Below are positions 33,957-44,639 of a stretch of 64,000 nucleotides of DNA, in pieces. The position numbers were made by a program, and so were the translations under genes. Position 1 is the first letter of the stretch. The number at the start of each line of letters is the position of its first letter. Source of the DNA: Hevea brasiliensis (Eukaryota > Streptophyta > Magnoliopsida > Malpighiales > Euphorbiaceae); assembly GCF_030052815.1 (NCBI RefSeq), contig NC_079495.1:116662194-116726193 (forward strand), written 5' to 3'. Below the pieces are notes generated by a model. It saw only the letters and a list, made by a program, of their open reading frames with translations. It did no database searches and was not told the origin of the DNA.

Positions 33957-35353
33957 AACATTCATCCTCGAATGTTAAAACAAATATCAAACATAAACAA
34001 TCACAGCATGACATACCTAAAATAGGTGAGGATATTGTTGTGACATAGAACCATAGGTCTCCCATATGCATTCTTTCATGTTATGGTGATTCTAGAGGAC
34101 TTTAACCATAGGTATCTCTTGGTTTCTTAGCCTCTTGATCTGTGTGTCCACAATCCTAACAAGTTATTTGACATAAGAAAGATCTTTTGAAATTTTCATG
34201 TCAGGTTCACTTATCACCTTGTTTGGATTTGATATAAACTTTCGTAACATAGAACACATGAAAAAAAAAGGATAGTTTCTTTCCATTTCTGGTGGCAAAG
34301 CTAGCTTGTAAGATACATTCCTGACCTTCTGTAGCAATTCATAAGATCCAATATACCTTGGAGCTAGTTTACCTTCTTTCCAAACTGGATAACACCCTTA
34401 ATTGGAGATACTTTAAGAAGCACTATGTCCCCAACCTGAAAAACCACTTCCTTTCTATAGAGATCTGCATAACTCTTTTGCCTAATGGCTACTGTCTTCA
34501 ACCTCGCCTTGATTAAAGGCATCGTTTGATTGGTGATTTTCCACCAACTCAGTGCCTGAGAAAGCTTTCTCACCAACTTCTTCTCAGCACACTAGAGACT
34601 TATATTTCCTCCTATACAGAGCTTTATAGGGTGCCATTCCAATGCTAGAGTAATAGCTATTGTTGTATGCAAACTCAATTAGTGGAAGGTACTTCTCCTA
34701 TGATCCTCCAAAGTCAAGTACACACATTCTCAGCATATCCTCTAAAGTATGTATGGTTCTTTTTTACTTCCCATTAGTTTAAGGATGGAAAGCTGTACTG
34801 AAATCCAGCTTAGTGCCCATCTCATTCTGAAGACAATGCTAAAACCTGGAGGTGAATTATAGTCCCCTATCAGAAACTATTGTCACTGGAGGTCTATGCA
34901 ACCTTACTATTTCTGTTGCATACACCTGAGCCAACTTATCCACAGAGTAGTTAGATCTCATAGGAATGAAGTGAGTAGTCTTGATTAATCTATCCACTAT
35001 TACCCATGTACGAGTATGTTTATTGGAGGCTACAGGTAACCCTAAACAAAGTCCATGGCCACATCTTCCCATTTTTATTTTGGAATGGGTAGTGGATTAA
35101 GTATTCTTACTGGCTTTTGATGCTCTAACTTTACTATTTGACACACCTCACAAGTAGACATGAATTGTACAATCTCCTTCTTCATAAAAGGACACCAATA
35201 CAACTTCTTTAGACCTTGATACATCTTAGTGGCTTCAGGATGTACACTGTACATCGCATTATGAGCTTCTTTTATAATGTTTTCCTTGAGTGTGGTATCA
35301 TCTGGTACACAAATTTACTATCATACCTCAAAATTCCTTTCCCATTAAATCGA
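33957..35353 (-). pseudogene. G2 integrase and chromodomain remnant
   Basis: Core pieces at 35072-34857 include TWVIVDRLIKTTHFIPMRSN and EIVRLHRPPVTIVSDRGL, with the second catalytic Asp kept. The C-terminal piece at 34576-34364 reads KSYADLYRKEVVFQVGDIVL then LKVSPIKGVIQFGKK. A chromodomain-like block IVDTQIKRLRNQEIPMVKVL is readable near 34160-34100, followed by a stop. Multiple stops and frame changes separate these. The right edge is the copia insertion point. Confidence 0.8.
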
Positions 35354-36767
35354 TGTTGACCCCGTGTAGCTCAAAATGAGCATTGATTTTGATGATAATA
35401 AAACTCAAACAGAATCTATCTAACCCAACTTTAAAGTGATGTGTAGATCCCTTTTCTTATTCATAAAGAATCTTTGAAGTTGCACCTAAAGAGGAAGAAT
35501 ACTTAAAGGCATCTCAAGACAAATCCAAGATGAGAAAGGACAAGATTATGTAAGCCAAGACTCAAGGTAAAGGTATGAAAAATATAGAGTTAAAAATTGA
35601 GTCTTAGGTCTTATGTGAAAAAAAATAGATGAGAGTTTAGTCGAATGGAGCTCAAAAATGAAACTCTATTTTCTGATTACTTTTTCTCATCATGACCTTG
35701 GATACTGCTATTGGAACTTATTTTTCTTCTTAAGGTCTAAATCTTTGTTTTTAAATATTACAAGTTGAGACATGCAGCTGTTGACTTAGTTTGCTAACTG
35801 CTTTGTTAAAATATTAGTTTGCTAATGTGTTTGCTAAAACATTAGTTTACTAACTAGTTTACTGCTGTTGCCAAAATTTCATTACTTTATTAAATGATCA
35901 GAGCTGCTCAACTTCGCACAAAAAGACAAAATAACGGTCATTTTATCTTGAGCAGTATGTAAAACATTCCAAAAAGGTTTCAAATGGTCTAAAATGATTT
36001 GGGACTATAAATACACCTTCTTTACTTCATTTTACACTTGATGAAAGCTTACATTTGAACTCCAACTTTGATTTTTCATTTATTGCTTTCATTCAAGAGC
36101 TTTAAAGACTTTGAGCTACCATTGGCAAATCAACTCATCTCTTCTTTATAGTTTGATTTGTATTGAGTAAGAGTGAGTGTTAAAACATTAAGTTGCATTT
36201 AAGAGAGGTTGTACAAGCACCTATTAAAGCTTGAGAGAGAGTAAGTGCTTGAGATAGCACTTGTCAAGGGTTCAAGCTACCTTGGTAAAAGCTTGGTGTT
36301 GAAAAGTTGTAAAGGGCTTTTGGTCTCTTGCCTTTAAAAGAGCAAATAGTAAAGAGAAGACTCAAAGAGGGCTCTTTGAGAGAGTGGATGTAGGCTAGTT
36401 AATCCGAACCACTATAAAAATCGTTGTGTTTGATCTCTCTAACCTTAACCTCTTTACTTTTGTGCAATTTAATTTTTATACATGACCTTGAATGTTGATT
36501 GAATATATTGAGTTGGTATATTTGAGGATTTATGAGTATGATGAGAAATTAGTTGAATATTTTGTGATGCATGTTGTAATAGCCATAAATATTGATTAAA
36601 GCTTGAATTGCAACTTAGTGACACTTTCTTGAAATACATATCACTGTCATTATATATTAAGAAGCACCTAGTTGAACAAAGCCACAATTTTTCATTAGGC
36701 TACAAGCAAGGGCCGAAAAATTGTTAAAGTCCAATTCACCCCCCTCTTGGACTATTTTGGGACAACA
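35354..36767 (+). repeat. C1 5' LTR (1414 bp)
   Basis: TG..CA ends; TATA-like CTATAAATACA at about 36005 is the likely promoter of the element RNA. A 4-bp 'ctat' duplication near 35417 is absent from the 3' copy. Confidence 0.95.
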
Positions 36768-36770
36768 AAT

Positions 36771-36783
36771 TGGTATCAGAGCC
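36771..36783 (+). other. C1 primer-binding site
   Basis: TGGTATCAGAGCC three bases after the 5' LTR; initiator tRNA-Met primer. Confidence 0.95.
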
Positions 36784-36826
36784 TGTCTCTCTTGCTTAGG
36801 GTGTTACAACCTTAGAGTGATCCATA

Positions 36827-37900
36827 ATGGCTGGTTCATCTAGCAATACTGCCGGTATACCCGCACCACTAGCTGAAGGCTACTCAATCACTAGACCATT
36901 ACTCTTCAATGGCACTAATTATTCATATTGGAAAGTAAGAATGAGAAATTTCATACAATCTGTAGATATTGATGCATGGAGAATTATTAAAAATGGTCCA
37001 CATGTTCCTCAAAAGAATGGTCCAGGAACTACAAAAGTTTCAAAACATGAAGATGAATATGATGACAATGATTGGAAGAAAATTTCTATAAATGGTAAAG
37101 CTATTAATATTTTGCATTGCTCACTTGACCTTAATAAATACAATCATGTTTCAGGATGTCAATTTGCTAAGGAAATTTGGGATAAGCTTGAAGTCACTTA
37201 TGAAGGAACTGATATCGTCAAAGAGTCCAAACCAAACCTCCTTATCCGAGATTATGAGCTGTTCGAAATGAAGCCAGGAGAATCAATTGTGGATATGAAT
37301 ACAAGGTTTACTGATCTTGTAAATCTTCTCAAAGCACTTGGTAAAAGATTTGAGGAAGCCAAACTTGTGAAGAAAATTCTTAGATCACTTCCAAAATCTT
37401 GGGAAGCAAAGACAACAGTTATCCAAGATACCAAGGATTTTAAAACATTCACTTATGATGAACTCATTGGATCTCTCATTGCACATGAGATGGTATATAA
37501 GAAAGATGAAGTTGAGAATGAGCAAAAAAAGAAGAAAAGCATTGCTCTCAAGTCAAATAAGGATGAAGATAAGAAGAAAGGAGTTGCATTCAAAGTTGAC
37601 TCAAGTGACAATTCAAGTGCTTCAAGTGATGATGATGATGAAATGGATATGCTTGCAAGAAAATTCAAAAGAGCTTTCAAGAAGGGAGGAAGCAAATACA
37701 AGAAATTCTTGAAAAAGTATACTCCCAAGGATAAACATTTCAGGGATTCAAAAGGAGAAATTGTATGTTATGAGTGTCACAAACCTGGACATATCAAGCC
37801 CAAATGTCCATTACTGAAAAAGAAGAAAGGAAAAAAAGATGGGAGCAAGAAAGCTATGAAAATAGTATGGAGCAACAGTGAAGAATCTTCAAATGATTAA
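36827..37900 (+). pseudogene. C1 gag, capsid and first zinc knuckle (357 codons, cut by a stop)
   Basis: Starts MAGSSSNTAGIPAPLAEGYS, 44 nt after the primer site. The capsid-like (UBN2/copia gag) part has PLLFNGTNYSYWKVRMRNFI at about residues 25-45 and DLVNLLKALGKRFEEAKLVK near 160. A lysine-rich and Ser/Asp-rich linker follows. The CCHC knuckle CYECHKPGHIKPKC is at residues 314-327. The TAA at 37898 falls in mid-domain: the same frame continues as SSDKETALLCMMALEEK into the next segment, so the stop is probably a point mutation. The N-terminal product would still be a full capsid plus knuckle. Confidence 0.88.
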
Positions 37901-37930
37901 TCAAGTGACAAAGAGACTGCTCTTCTTTGT

Positions 37931-38605
37931 ATGATGGCACTTGAAGAGAAAGTCGAGAGTTCACAAAAGGAAGAAGAAAGTGACAATGAGGTAAACTCTT
38001 ATGAATCTCCTAATGTAGAAGAACTTAAACTTGCATTTGCTAGAGTATATGATGAGTATAGAAATTACAAGAGAAAATGCACTAAAATGAATTTAGAGAT
38101 TGAATCGTTGAGATCACAAAATATTGCCATGTCCAATGTGTATAAAGAAAATGAATTTTATAAAGGACAAATTGCCTTGTTTAAAGAACTAGATTTAGAG
38201 TTGAAAATCTCAAAAGAAACTTGTGAAATGCTCATTGAGAAAAATAAAGTCCTTGAAGCTAAAGTAGGGTCTTTGACAAATGATTTGGCAAAATTTACAA
38301 AGGGAAAAGAAACTCTAGATGTACTTCTTGGAAACCAAAGAATTTCAAATGAAAATTATGGAATTGGTTTTGATGGTTTCATGAACTATGGTAAATATAA
38401 GAATCATTTCATTAAAGCATCTACATCCTCTTTGCCCAATTTCACATGTTATTATTGCAATAAAAGAGGTCATATGATTAGTTCTTGTGCACTTAGGAAA
38501 GGTCTTCTTAAGGTAAGAAGGTATGGGTGCCAAAGGGAATCTTACCTAAGGTCACTAACCCCCAAGGACCTAAAGTTGCTTGGGTACCTAAAGCTCAGTG
38601 ATTAA
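37931..38605 (+). pseudogene. C1 gag C-terminal part: coiled coil and second zinc knuckle
   Basis: Same frame as the upstream gag segment. Residues about 1-120 are Glu/Lys-rich with heptad-like leucines (LKLAFARVYDEYRNYKRK, LEIESLRSQN), likely a coiled coil. A second CCHC-like knuckle, CYYCNKRGHMISSC, is at about residues 173-186. Two knuckles separated by a coiled coil are usual in Sirevirus gag. Soon after, near 38515, the frame shifts (KVRRYGCQRES replaces the expected KVWVPKG), which disconnects gag from pol. Confidence 0.85.
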
Positions 38606-38627
38606 ATTTTAGGTTTGTTTCAAAGGG

Positions 38628-39632
38628 ATGAAGGAAAGTGAAAAATGGTATATAGATAGTGGTTGTTTAAAGCACATGACTGGTGAAAAGGACAAGTTTT
38701 CAAAAATCACAATGGAAGATGGAGGACATGTAAAATTTGGAGATAAAGGGAAAGGAAAAATAATTGGAAATGGCAAAATTGGAACCAACCCTTGTATTGA
38801 AGATGTATCGCTTGTTGAAGGTTTGAAATATAACTTGCTAAGTGTAAGCCAACTTTGTGATAAAGGTTTTGAGGTAAAGTTTACTTCTTCTCTATTTACA
38901 ATCAATAACTCAGGTAATGACACATTGTTCATTGCAAATAGATCCAATAATGTTTACTTGCTTGACATGAATAATTTTGAAACTAATCATGGTACATGTC
39001 TAGTATCTTTTGATAACTCTAGTTATTTGTGGCATAGAAGACTGGGTCATGGAAGCATGCATACACTCTCAAAATTGTCTAGAAAAGAACTTGTTAATGG
39101 TCTTCCTAAGATTAATTATGAAAATGAATTTCAATGTAGAGCATGTGCACTAGGAAAGTATACAAGAGCATCTTTTAAATCTAAAAATATTGTGTCTACC
39201 ACTAGGCCATTAGAATTGCTTCATCTTGATTTATTTGGTCCCGTATCTCCTACTAGTCTTGGTGAGAAGTCATATGCTTTAGTCATTGTTCATGACTATT
39301 TAAGATATACATGGATATTCTTCCTTACTCACAAGGATGAGACTTTTGAAAAATTCACCTCTTTTAGTAAAATGGTTCAAAATGAAAAAGGTTTTTGCAT
39401 CACATCTATAAGAAGTGACTATGGAACTGAATTTGAAAATCATTTATTTGAGAGATATTGTAATAAACATGGAATCAACCATAATTTTTCAGCTCCTAGA
39501 ACACCACAACAAAATGGGGTAGTAGAAAGGAAAAATAGGACTTTGCAAGAAATGACTAGAACTATGTTGAATGAAAATAATTTGCCAAAGTACTTTTGGG
39601 CTGAACTGTTAATACATCTTGCTATGTGTTGA
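38628..39632 (+). pseudogene. C1 protease and integrase, frameshifted at its end
   Basis: The protease site is at the start: WYIDSGCLKHMTG (usually DSGCSRHMTG; the Ser is Leu here). The GAG-pre-integrase zinc finger is YLWHRRLGHGSMHTL..CRACALGK (HHCC). The catalytic triad is visible as HLDLFGPV, IRSDYGTEF and NGVVERKNR. The frame ends at 39632 by a single-base shift after KYFWAELLIH, within the core's end; the continuing part is in the 39626 frame. Apart from the shift the integrase core looks sound. Confidence 0.88.
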
Positions 39633-40398
39633 ATAGAATTTTGATTAGGCCAACTGTGAAAAAGACCCCCTATAAGCTGTGGAAAGGAAGAAAACTAAAT
39701 ATCTCGTATTTCAAAGCATTTGGTTGTAAGTGCTATATTTTAAATAATAAGAAGGACAACTTAAAGAAATTTGATGCTAAATCCAATGAAGGAATCTTTC
39801 TTGGGTATTCAACAAAGAGTAAAGCCTATAGAGTATTCAATAGAAGAACTTTAGTTATTGAGGAAACTATTCATGTTTTGTTTGATGAGACTAACCCTTC
39901 TATCAGAAGGAAAAATGTTTGTGATGATAATAATGAGCAGGTATTTGGAAAAGAAAATATAATATCAAGTCAAGAAACGGAACAAATTGATGACAAAGAT
40001 GAAGAAACTCAAGGAGATACCATAATAGATGTCCATAATGCCAATGAAGATCAAATCAATGAAGAAATGTCAAATTTGAAAGAATTACAAGTAAATGAGC
40101 CCCAACATGAAGATTTACCTAAAGAATGGAGATTCCATAGAAATCATCCTCAAGAAGACATTATTGATGATCCATCTCAAAGGATGATGACTAGAGCACA
40201 ATTGAGAAGATATTTTGGTAATGTTGCTTTTGTTTCACAAATTGAACCTAAATGTTTTGAAGATGCTCAAAATGATGAAAGTTGGATTCTTGCCATGCAA
40301 GAAGAACTAAATCAATTTGAGAGAAATAAAGTTTGAAATTTAGCGCCTAAACCAAAAGATCATTCAATTATTGGTACTAAATGGGTTTTTAGAAACAA
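39626..40398 (+). pseudogene. C1 integrase C-terminal part leading to RT, stop at 40334
   Basis: LNRILIRPTVKKTPYKLWKG then FKAFGCKCYILNNKKDNLKK and FDAKSNEGIFLGYSTKSKAY are the conserved C-terminal blocks of copia integrases. An acidic linker follows to about 40300. TGA at 40334 replaces the Trp of the usual V-W-x-L motif before the RT (TGG to TGA, a C-to-T change on the other strand). The reading frame after it is continuous with the RT at 40400. Confidence 0.85.
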
Positions 40399-40399
40399 A

Positions 40400-41773
40400 A
40401 TGGATGAAAAAGGTAATGTTGTTAGAAACAAAGCTAGACTAGTGGCTCAAGGCTACAACCAAGAGGAAGGGATTGATTTTGATGAAACCTTTGCTCCGGT
40501 TGCTAGAATTGAAGCTATTAAAATGTTGTGTGCCTTTGCATGTTACAAGGATTTTATGCTTTATCAAATGGATGTCAAGAGTGCATTTTTAAATGGTTAT
40601 ATTGATGAGGAGGTTTATGTTGCACAACCTCCAGGCTTTGAAAATTATGAGCATCCAAATCATGTTTATAAACTTACTAAAGCATTATATGTTTTAAAAC
40701 AAGCTCCTAGAGCATGGTATGAAAGACTTAGTAAATTCCTTTTACAAAATGATTTTCAAAGAGGCAAAGTGGACACAACACTTTTTGTTAAGAAGCATCA
40801 TAATGATATGCTCATTATGCAAATTTATGTTGATGATATAATTTTTGGTGCTACTAACGAATCTCTTTGTAAGAAATTTTCTAAGATTATGCAGAATGAA
40901 TTTGAGATGAGTATGATGGGTGAGCTCACATTCTTCCTTGGACTTCAAATTAAGCATATGAAAGATGGCATATTCATAAATCAATCAAAGTACATCAAGG
41001 ATATGCTAAAGAAATTTAAAATGGAAGATTTAAAGAGCATGGGCACTCCTATGAGTTCAACAATTAAAATGGATAATGATGAAAAAGGTAAAGAAGTAAA
41101 TACAAAGCTTTATAGAGGTATGATTGGCTCTCTTTTGTACCTTACTGCATCTAAACCAGACATACACTTTAGTGTTTGCTTGTGTGCAAGATTTCAATCA
41201 TGTCCAAAAGAATCTCATCTAAGTGCAGTTAAAAGGATCTTTAGATACCTCATTGGCACATACTCAATTGGTTTACGGTATCCAAAATGTGAATCATTTA
41301 ATCTTATTAGTTATAGTGATTCCAATTTTGCTGGAAGTAGATTGGATAGAAAAAGTACTTCAGGTACTTGTCAATTTCTTGGTCTTGCACTAGTTTCTTG
41401 GCACAGTAAGAAACAAACTTTAGTAGCTTTATCTACAGCTGAGGCAGAGTATATAGCTACTGGTAGTTGTGTTGCTCAAATTTTATGGATGAAACAACAA
41501 TTGGAAGATTTTGGTTTAAAATATAATCTTGTTCCAATTAGGTGTGACAACACAAGTGCCATAAACTTGATAAAAAATCTAGTCCAACATTCAAAAACAA
41601 AACATATTGAGATCAGACATCATTTTATTAGAGATCATGTCCAAAATGGAAATATCAAAATAGAATTTGTTGCCTCTAAAGATCAACTTGCTGATATTTT
41701 TACAGAACCACTTAATGAGGAAACCTTTTGTAAAATTAGAAGGGAAATTGGCATGAGTGAACCACTTGCTTGA
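40400..41773 (+). pseudogene. C1 reverse transcriptase and RNase H (457 codons)
   Basis: Copies the RNA into DNA. RT blocks are [66 protein letters not shown] and [13 protein letters not shown], with the YVDD catalytic pair. RNase H blocks are [30 protein letters not shown] and [11 protein letters not shown], followed by [14 protein letters not shown], so the D-E-D residues are present. The module looks intact in itself but is cut off from gag and integrase by the upstream stop and shifts. No promoter of its own is expected; it is part of the polyprotein. Confidence 0.93.
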
Positions 41774-42378
41774 AATTTAAGTCATAGTAATTTCATATAT
41801 TTGTATTTTATCCAATGTGTGAGTAATTTGCCGTGATAAAAGTTTGCTGAGAAAACTCTAAGGAACATTAGCTAACTTGTTTGAGTACTCAAGAAATTAG
41901 TTTACTAAGTTGTATGCTAATGTCGCATGACTAAAATTAGTTTGCTATATCGTGTACTGTTCAAATTTCAAACCAAAAAGTGATTGTGCTTGAAACTCTC
42001 TACGTGTCCAGCAATGCACTTACCTATTCACATTTAGTATCACATTCTTGGTGCTGTGTCAGACATATAGAAATATATATTTGTGCATATAGAGATAGAT
42101 ATATTTGAAATTAAAAAAAAAAAGGGAATAAGTTCAGATGAAGTACACTAGAATAGAAAAGCGCGGGACTCAAGAAAACTTAAAACCTCTGCTACACGAA
42201 ACCGTCACCCACTTTTCTTCTCTCCTCTGCATTGGCTTATGGCATTACCCTCCAAAATTTTTTTTTCGGCAAATCTAACCCATTTTCATCAGACCACTCA
42301 TCTCTCTCTTTTCTCCTTCATTCATCACTGCCCCGAAAGTCATTTTAGATTTCACCATTTTTTTTTTATTTTTCATCG
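41774..42378 (+). other. C1 inter-ORF region between pol and the extra ORF
   Basis: About 600 bp without a gene. It contains a purine run near 42110 and a pyrimidine-rich leader (42200-42375) just before the ATG of the extra ORF. It may hold a splice acceptor or promoter for that ORF; none is certain from sequence. Confidence 0.5.
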
Positions 42379-44169
42379 ATGGCTCGCACTAAACGCAAAT
42401 CCCCTGCTGCTGCTGCTGCTTCGTCATCCTCATCTGCATCTGACGATCTCCCTGTCGCCGCATTATGGAAGAAATTGAAAGCAAAGAAAAACTCACCTGA
42501 ACCTGAATCAACTGGTGCATCCTCTGACCCATCTAAGGTTGTCAAACCCACTGTATCGGCACCAGAAAAGAAAAAGATGAAAAAAATGCTCGGGATTGAT
42601 ACCAAACGCAAAAAGGATGCTGCCCAATCTTCGGGTTCTGTGGATAAAGCGCTGCTTGATTGTAAATTCATCAAATGGGATTACTTTGGTCAGGTAAATT
42701 TTCAATTCAAAGAACTTTTTGAGTTTCAAGAATGGATGACTATTTGTGAGTGTACAAATGCGTATTACCCTAGACTGGTTCAAGACTTTTATAGAACTCT
42801 AAGAACAGTTGATGACGAAGACAAATTTGAAGTTGTTTTGAATGATAGTGTGTATATTGTTTCTGTTGAAATGATTGCTAAGGCTTTGAACTTGCCTAAT
42901 GATGGAAATAAAATCTCTACTCATAGAGATGTTGCTAGGGTTCCAGGCTTTAACTTGGCTGAGTTTGAAAATGAAGTCTTCCCTGCCAACACTGCCACTA
43001 ATGAAAAGTCCACTAGCACAAAAGCTTTTCAACATATTAAAATCATTCACAGTATGGTGAACTACATTTTTTGTCCTAAGTCTGGCAGCTATGGTTATTT
43101 GAGTTACCTAGATATGTGCATCATGTGGCACATTGTTAACAAAGTAAGGATGAATTTGGCTTATTTAATTTTCAAGAATATGTGCAAAGCTTATGGGATT
43201 GGAAAATTGCCTTATGCACATCTCTTGACTGCTTTGTTTAAAGAACTGAATGTAAATGTCTCTAAGGAAAGTTCTAGGACAGATTTGATTGTGCTTAAAG
43301 AAATTCACTCTGACATTGATGGAAGAAAGAAAAGGTTTGAAAAAGGTGGTTCTTCCTCAGCTAAGGTTGGTTCAGATTCTACAAATGAGTTTATGAGTGA
43401 GCTTCAACGGCTGAAAATTGCTGTTAATGAGCAATTTAGTACAACCCATCAGTCCATTGAACTTCTGAGAAAATTTATGGATGTGGTTGACTACAAAGTA
43501 AGTCACTTGCTTACTCAAAATGAGGAATTGAAGAAGTTGATTGTGGATCTTCAGCAGGTCAAGGAAACTGGTTTCCCAACCAAAGTTGAGATTGCTGTAC
43601 CTGCAAATGATGCCTCATCTCCAGCCACTCAAGTCTCTACTCATGGTACTGATAGGAGTGAAGGTAATAAGGTTGGTGAGTCTCCAGCTGCTGTGGCACA
43701 TAAAAGTGCACAAGTGGTTGAGTCTGAAATTGAACCTGCAGCTGAACAGGTTGTTGAACCTGAAGTTGGACCTGAAACTGATGTCCCTATTCAGCATGGC
43801 AGTGAAAATTTTGTAGAACCCGAGAGTGAGCCAGCTGTTAAACCTCAGAGTGAACCACTTTTAGAACCTACAGCGGCCTCTACACAGCAGAAGGAAGCCT
43901 CTCTAACGGATCACCAAGAGAGTGCTCCATCTCAACTATCTGCAGCTGCTGCACCTCTAGCTAAGAAAAGTAGAAAACGATCTAAGTCTACCGTGTCAAA
44001 TCCATACCAGTCCCTAGCTGCTGCCCTTCAACCACCTTCTGATGAAGATGAAGCCCAGAAGCATGACCAGTTGGCTGACCAAGGTTCTCAGCCACCTGCT
44101 GCTAAGCCCACCAGGAAGAAGATGGTGCCTTCCAAAGCCACTCATAGAAGCAAAAGACTTAATGATTAG
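42379..44169 (+). CDS. C1 extra ORF (ORF3) after pol, 596 aa, intact
   Basis: Uninterrupted from ATG (CATCGATGGCTCGC) to TAG. Residues 1-90 are basic and low-complexity (MARTKRKSPAAAAASSSSSA), likely a nuclear signal. Residues about 95-300 are a folded-looking domain (KFIKWDYFGQ, YYPRLVQDFYRTL, ALNLPNDGNK, YLDMCIMWHIVNK, GKLPYAHLLTALFKEL) that resembles the 'putative plant transposon protein' family seen in many plant genomes. Residues about 337-396 form a predicted coiled coil (ELQRLKIAVNEQF..LLTQNEELKKLI). The tail has Glu-Pro repeats (VEPEVGPETD, VEPESEPAVKPQSEP) and ends in basic motifs (KKSRKRSKS, THRSKRLND). I see no signal peptide or membrane span, so it is not an obvious envelope protein despite the env-like position. 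Function unknown. It lies inside the element, upstream of the 3' purine tracts, and so is element-borne. Confidence 0.85.
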   Translation: MARTKRKSPAAAAASSSSSASDDLPVAALWKKLKAKKNSPEPESTGASSDPSKVVKPTVSAPEKKKMKKMLGIDTKRKKDAAQSSGSVDKALLDCKFIKWDYFGQVNFQFKELFEFQEWMTICECTNAYYPRLVQDFYRTLRTVDDEDKFEVVLNDSVYIVSVEMIAKALNLPNDGNKISTHRDVARVPGFNLAEFENEVFPANTATNEKSTSTKAFQHIKIIHSMVNYIFCPKSGSYGYLSYLDMCIMWHIVNKVRMNLAYLIFKNMCKAYGIGKLPYAHLLTALFKELNVNVSKESSRTDLIVLKEIHSDIDGRKKRFEKGGSSSAKVGSDSTNEFMSELQRLKIAVNEQFSTTHQSIELLRKFMDVVDYKVSHLLTQNEELKKLIVDLQQVKETGFPTKVEIAVPANDASSPATQVSTHGTDRSEGNKVGESPAAVAHKSAQVVESEIEPAAEQVVEPEVGPETDVPIQHGSENFVEPESEPAVKPQSEPLLEPTAASTQQKEASLTDHQESAPSQLSAAAAPLAKKSRKRSKSTVSNPYQSLAAALQPPSDEDEAQKHDQLADQGSQPPAAKPTRKKMVPSKATHRSKRLND

Positions 44170-44340
44170 CACATAATCTGGATTTTTAGTTTTCTATCTG
44201 CATTTTTAGTTTACTAGTCTATTTGCTACTATTGTTGACTGCCTTTTTAGTATGCTACTGTTTACCTTACTGCGTTTAAAGTTTGGGCTAACATGATTCT
44301 TTTTGGGTTATTTTCTCCTGTTTCCTTTTTGGATGATGAC

Positions 44341-44639
44341 AAAAAGGGGAAGAATAGGATGGATATGTGTTTATACTTGTGTTTATATTTTGACAAATGG
44401 AAGTATGTTTATGTGCATATTATTTTTGAGAATATTGTGAATATCTTATGAATATGCTTTATAGCATAAACTCAGGGGGAGCTTTTGTATAGCAAATAAA
44501 TTTCTTGGAAATTATGTGCATATATTTAGGGGGAGCACTTTTGGCATACTATCTTGCTTGGATTCACATAAACTTTCAGACACTTTTATTTTTTATTGTT
44601 GATTCAATTGAGTTTTGTCATCATCAAAAAGGGGGAGAT
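44341..44639 (+). other. C1 polypurine tracts (four)
   Basis: Purine runs at about 44341-44352 (AAAAAGGGGAAG), 44473-44481 (CAGGGGGAG), 44527-44535 (AGGGGGAGC) and 44626-44638 (AAAAAGGGGGAGA); the last abuts the 3' LTR. Repeated PPT-like tracts are a described feature of Sirevirus elements. 44170-44640 holds nothing else recognised. Confidence 0.8.

Noticed and set aside
36771..36783. tRNA genes at TGGTATCAGAGC words
   Set aside because: These are primer-binding sites just inside LTRs; no cloverleaf surrounds them.
42379..44169. Host gene captured by C1
   Set aside because: It sits between pol and the 3' purine tracts, with no intron or host-gene match that I recognise; it is more simply the element's own extra ORF.
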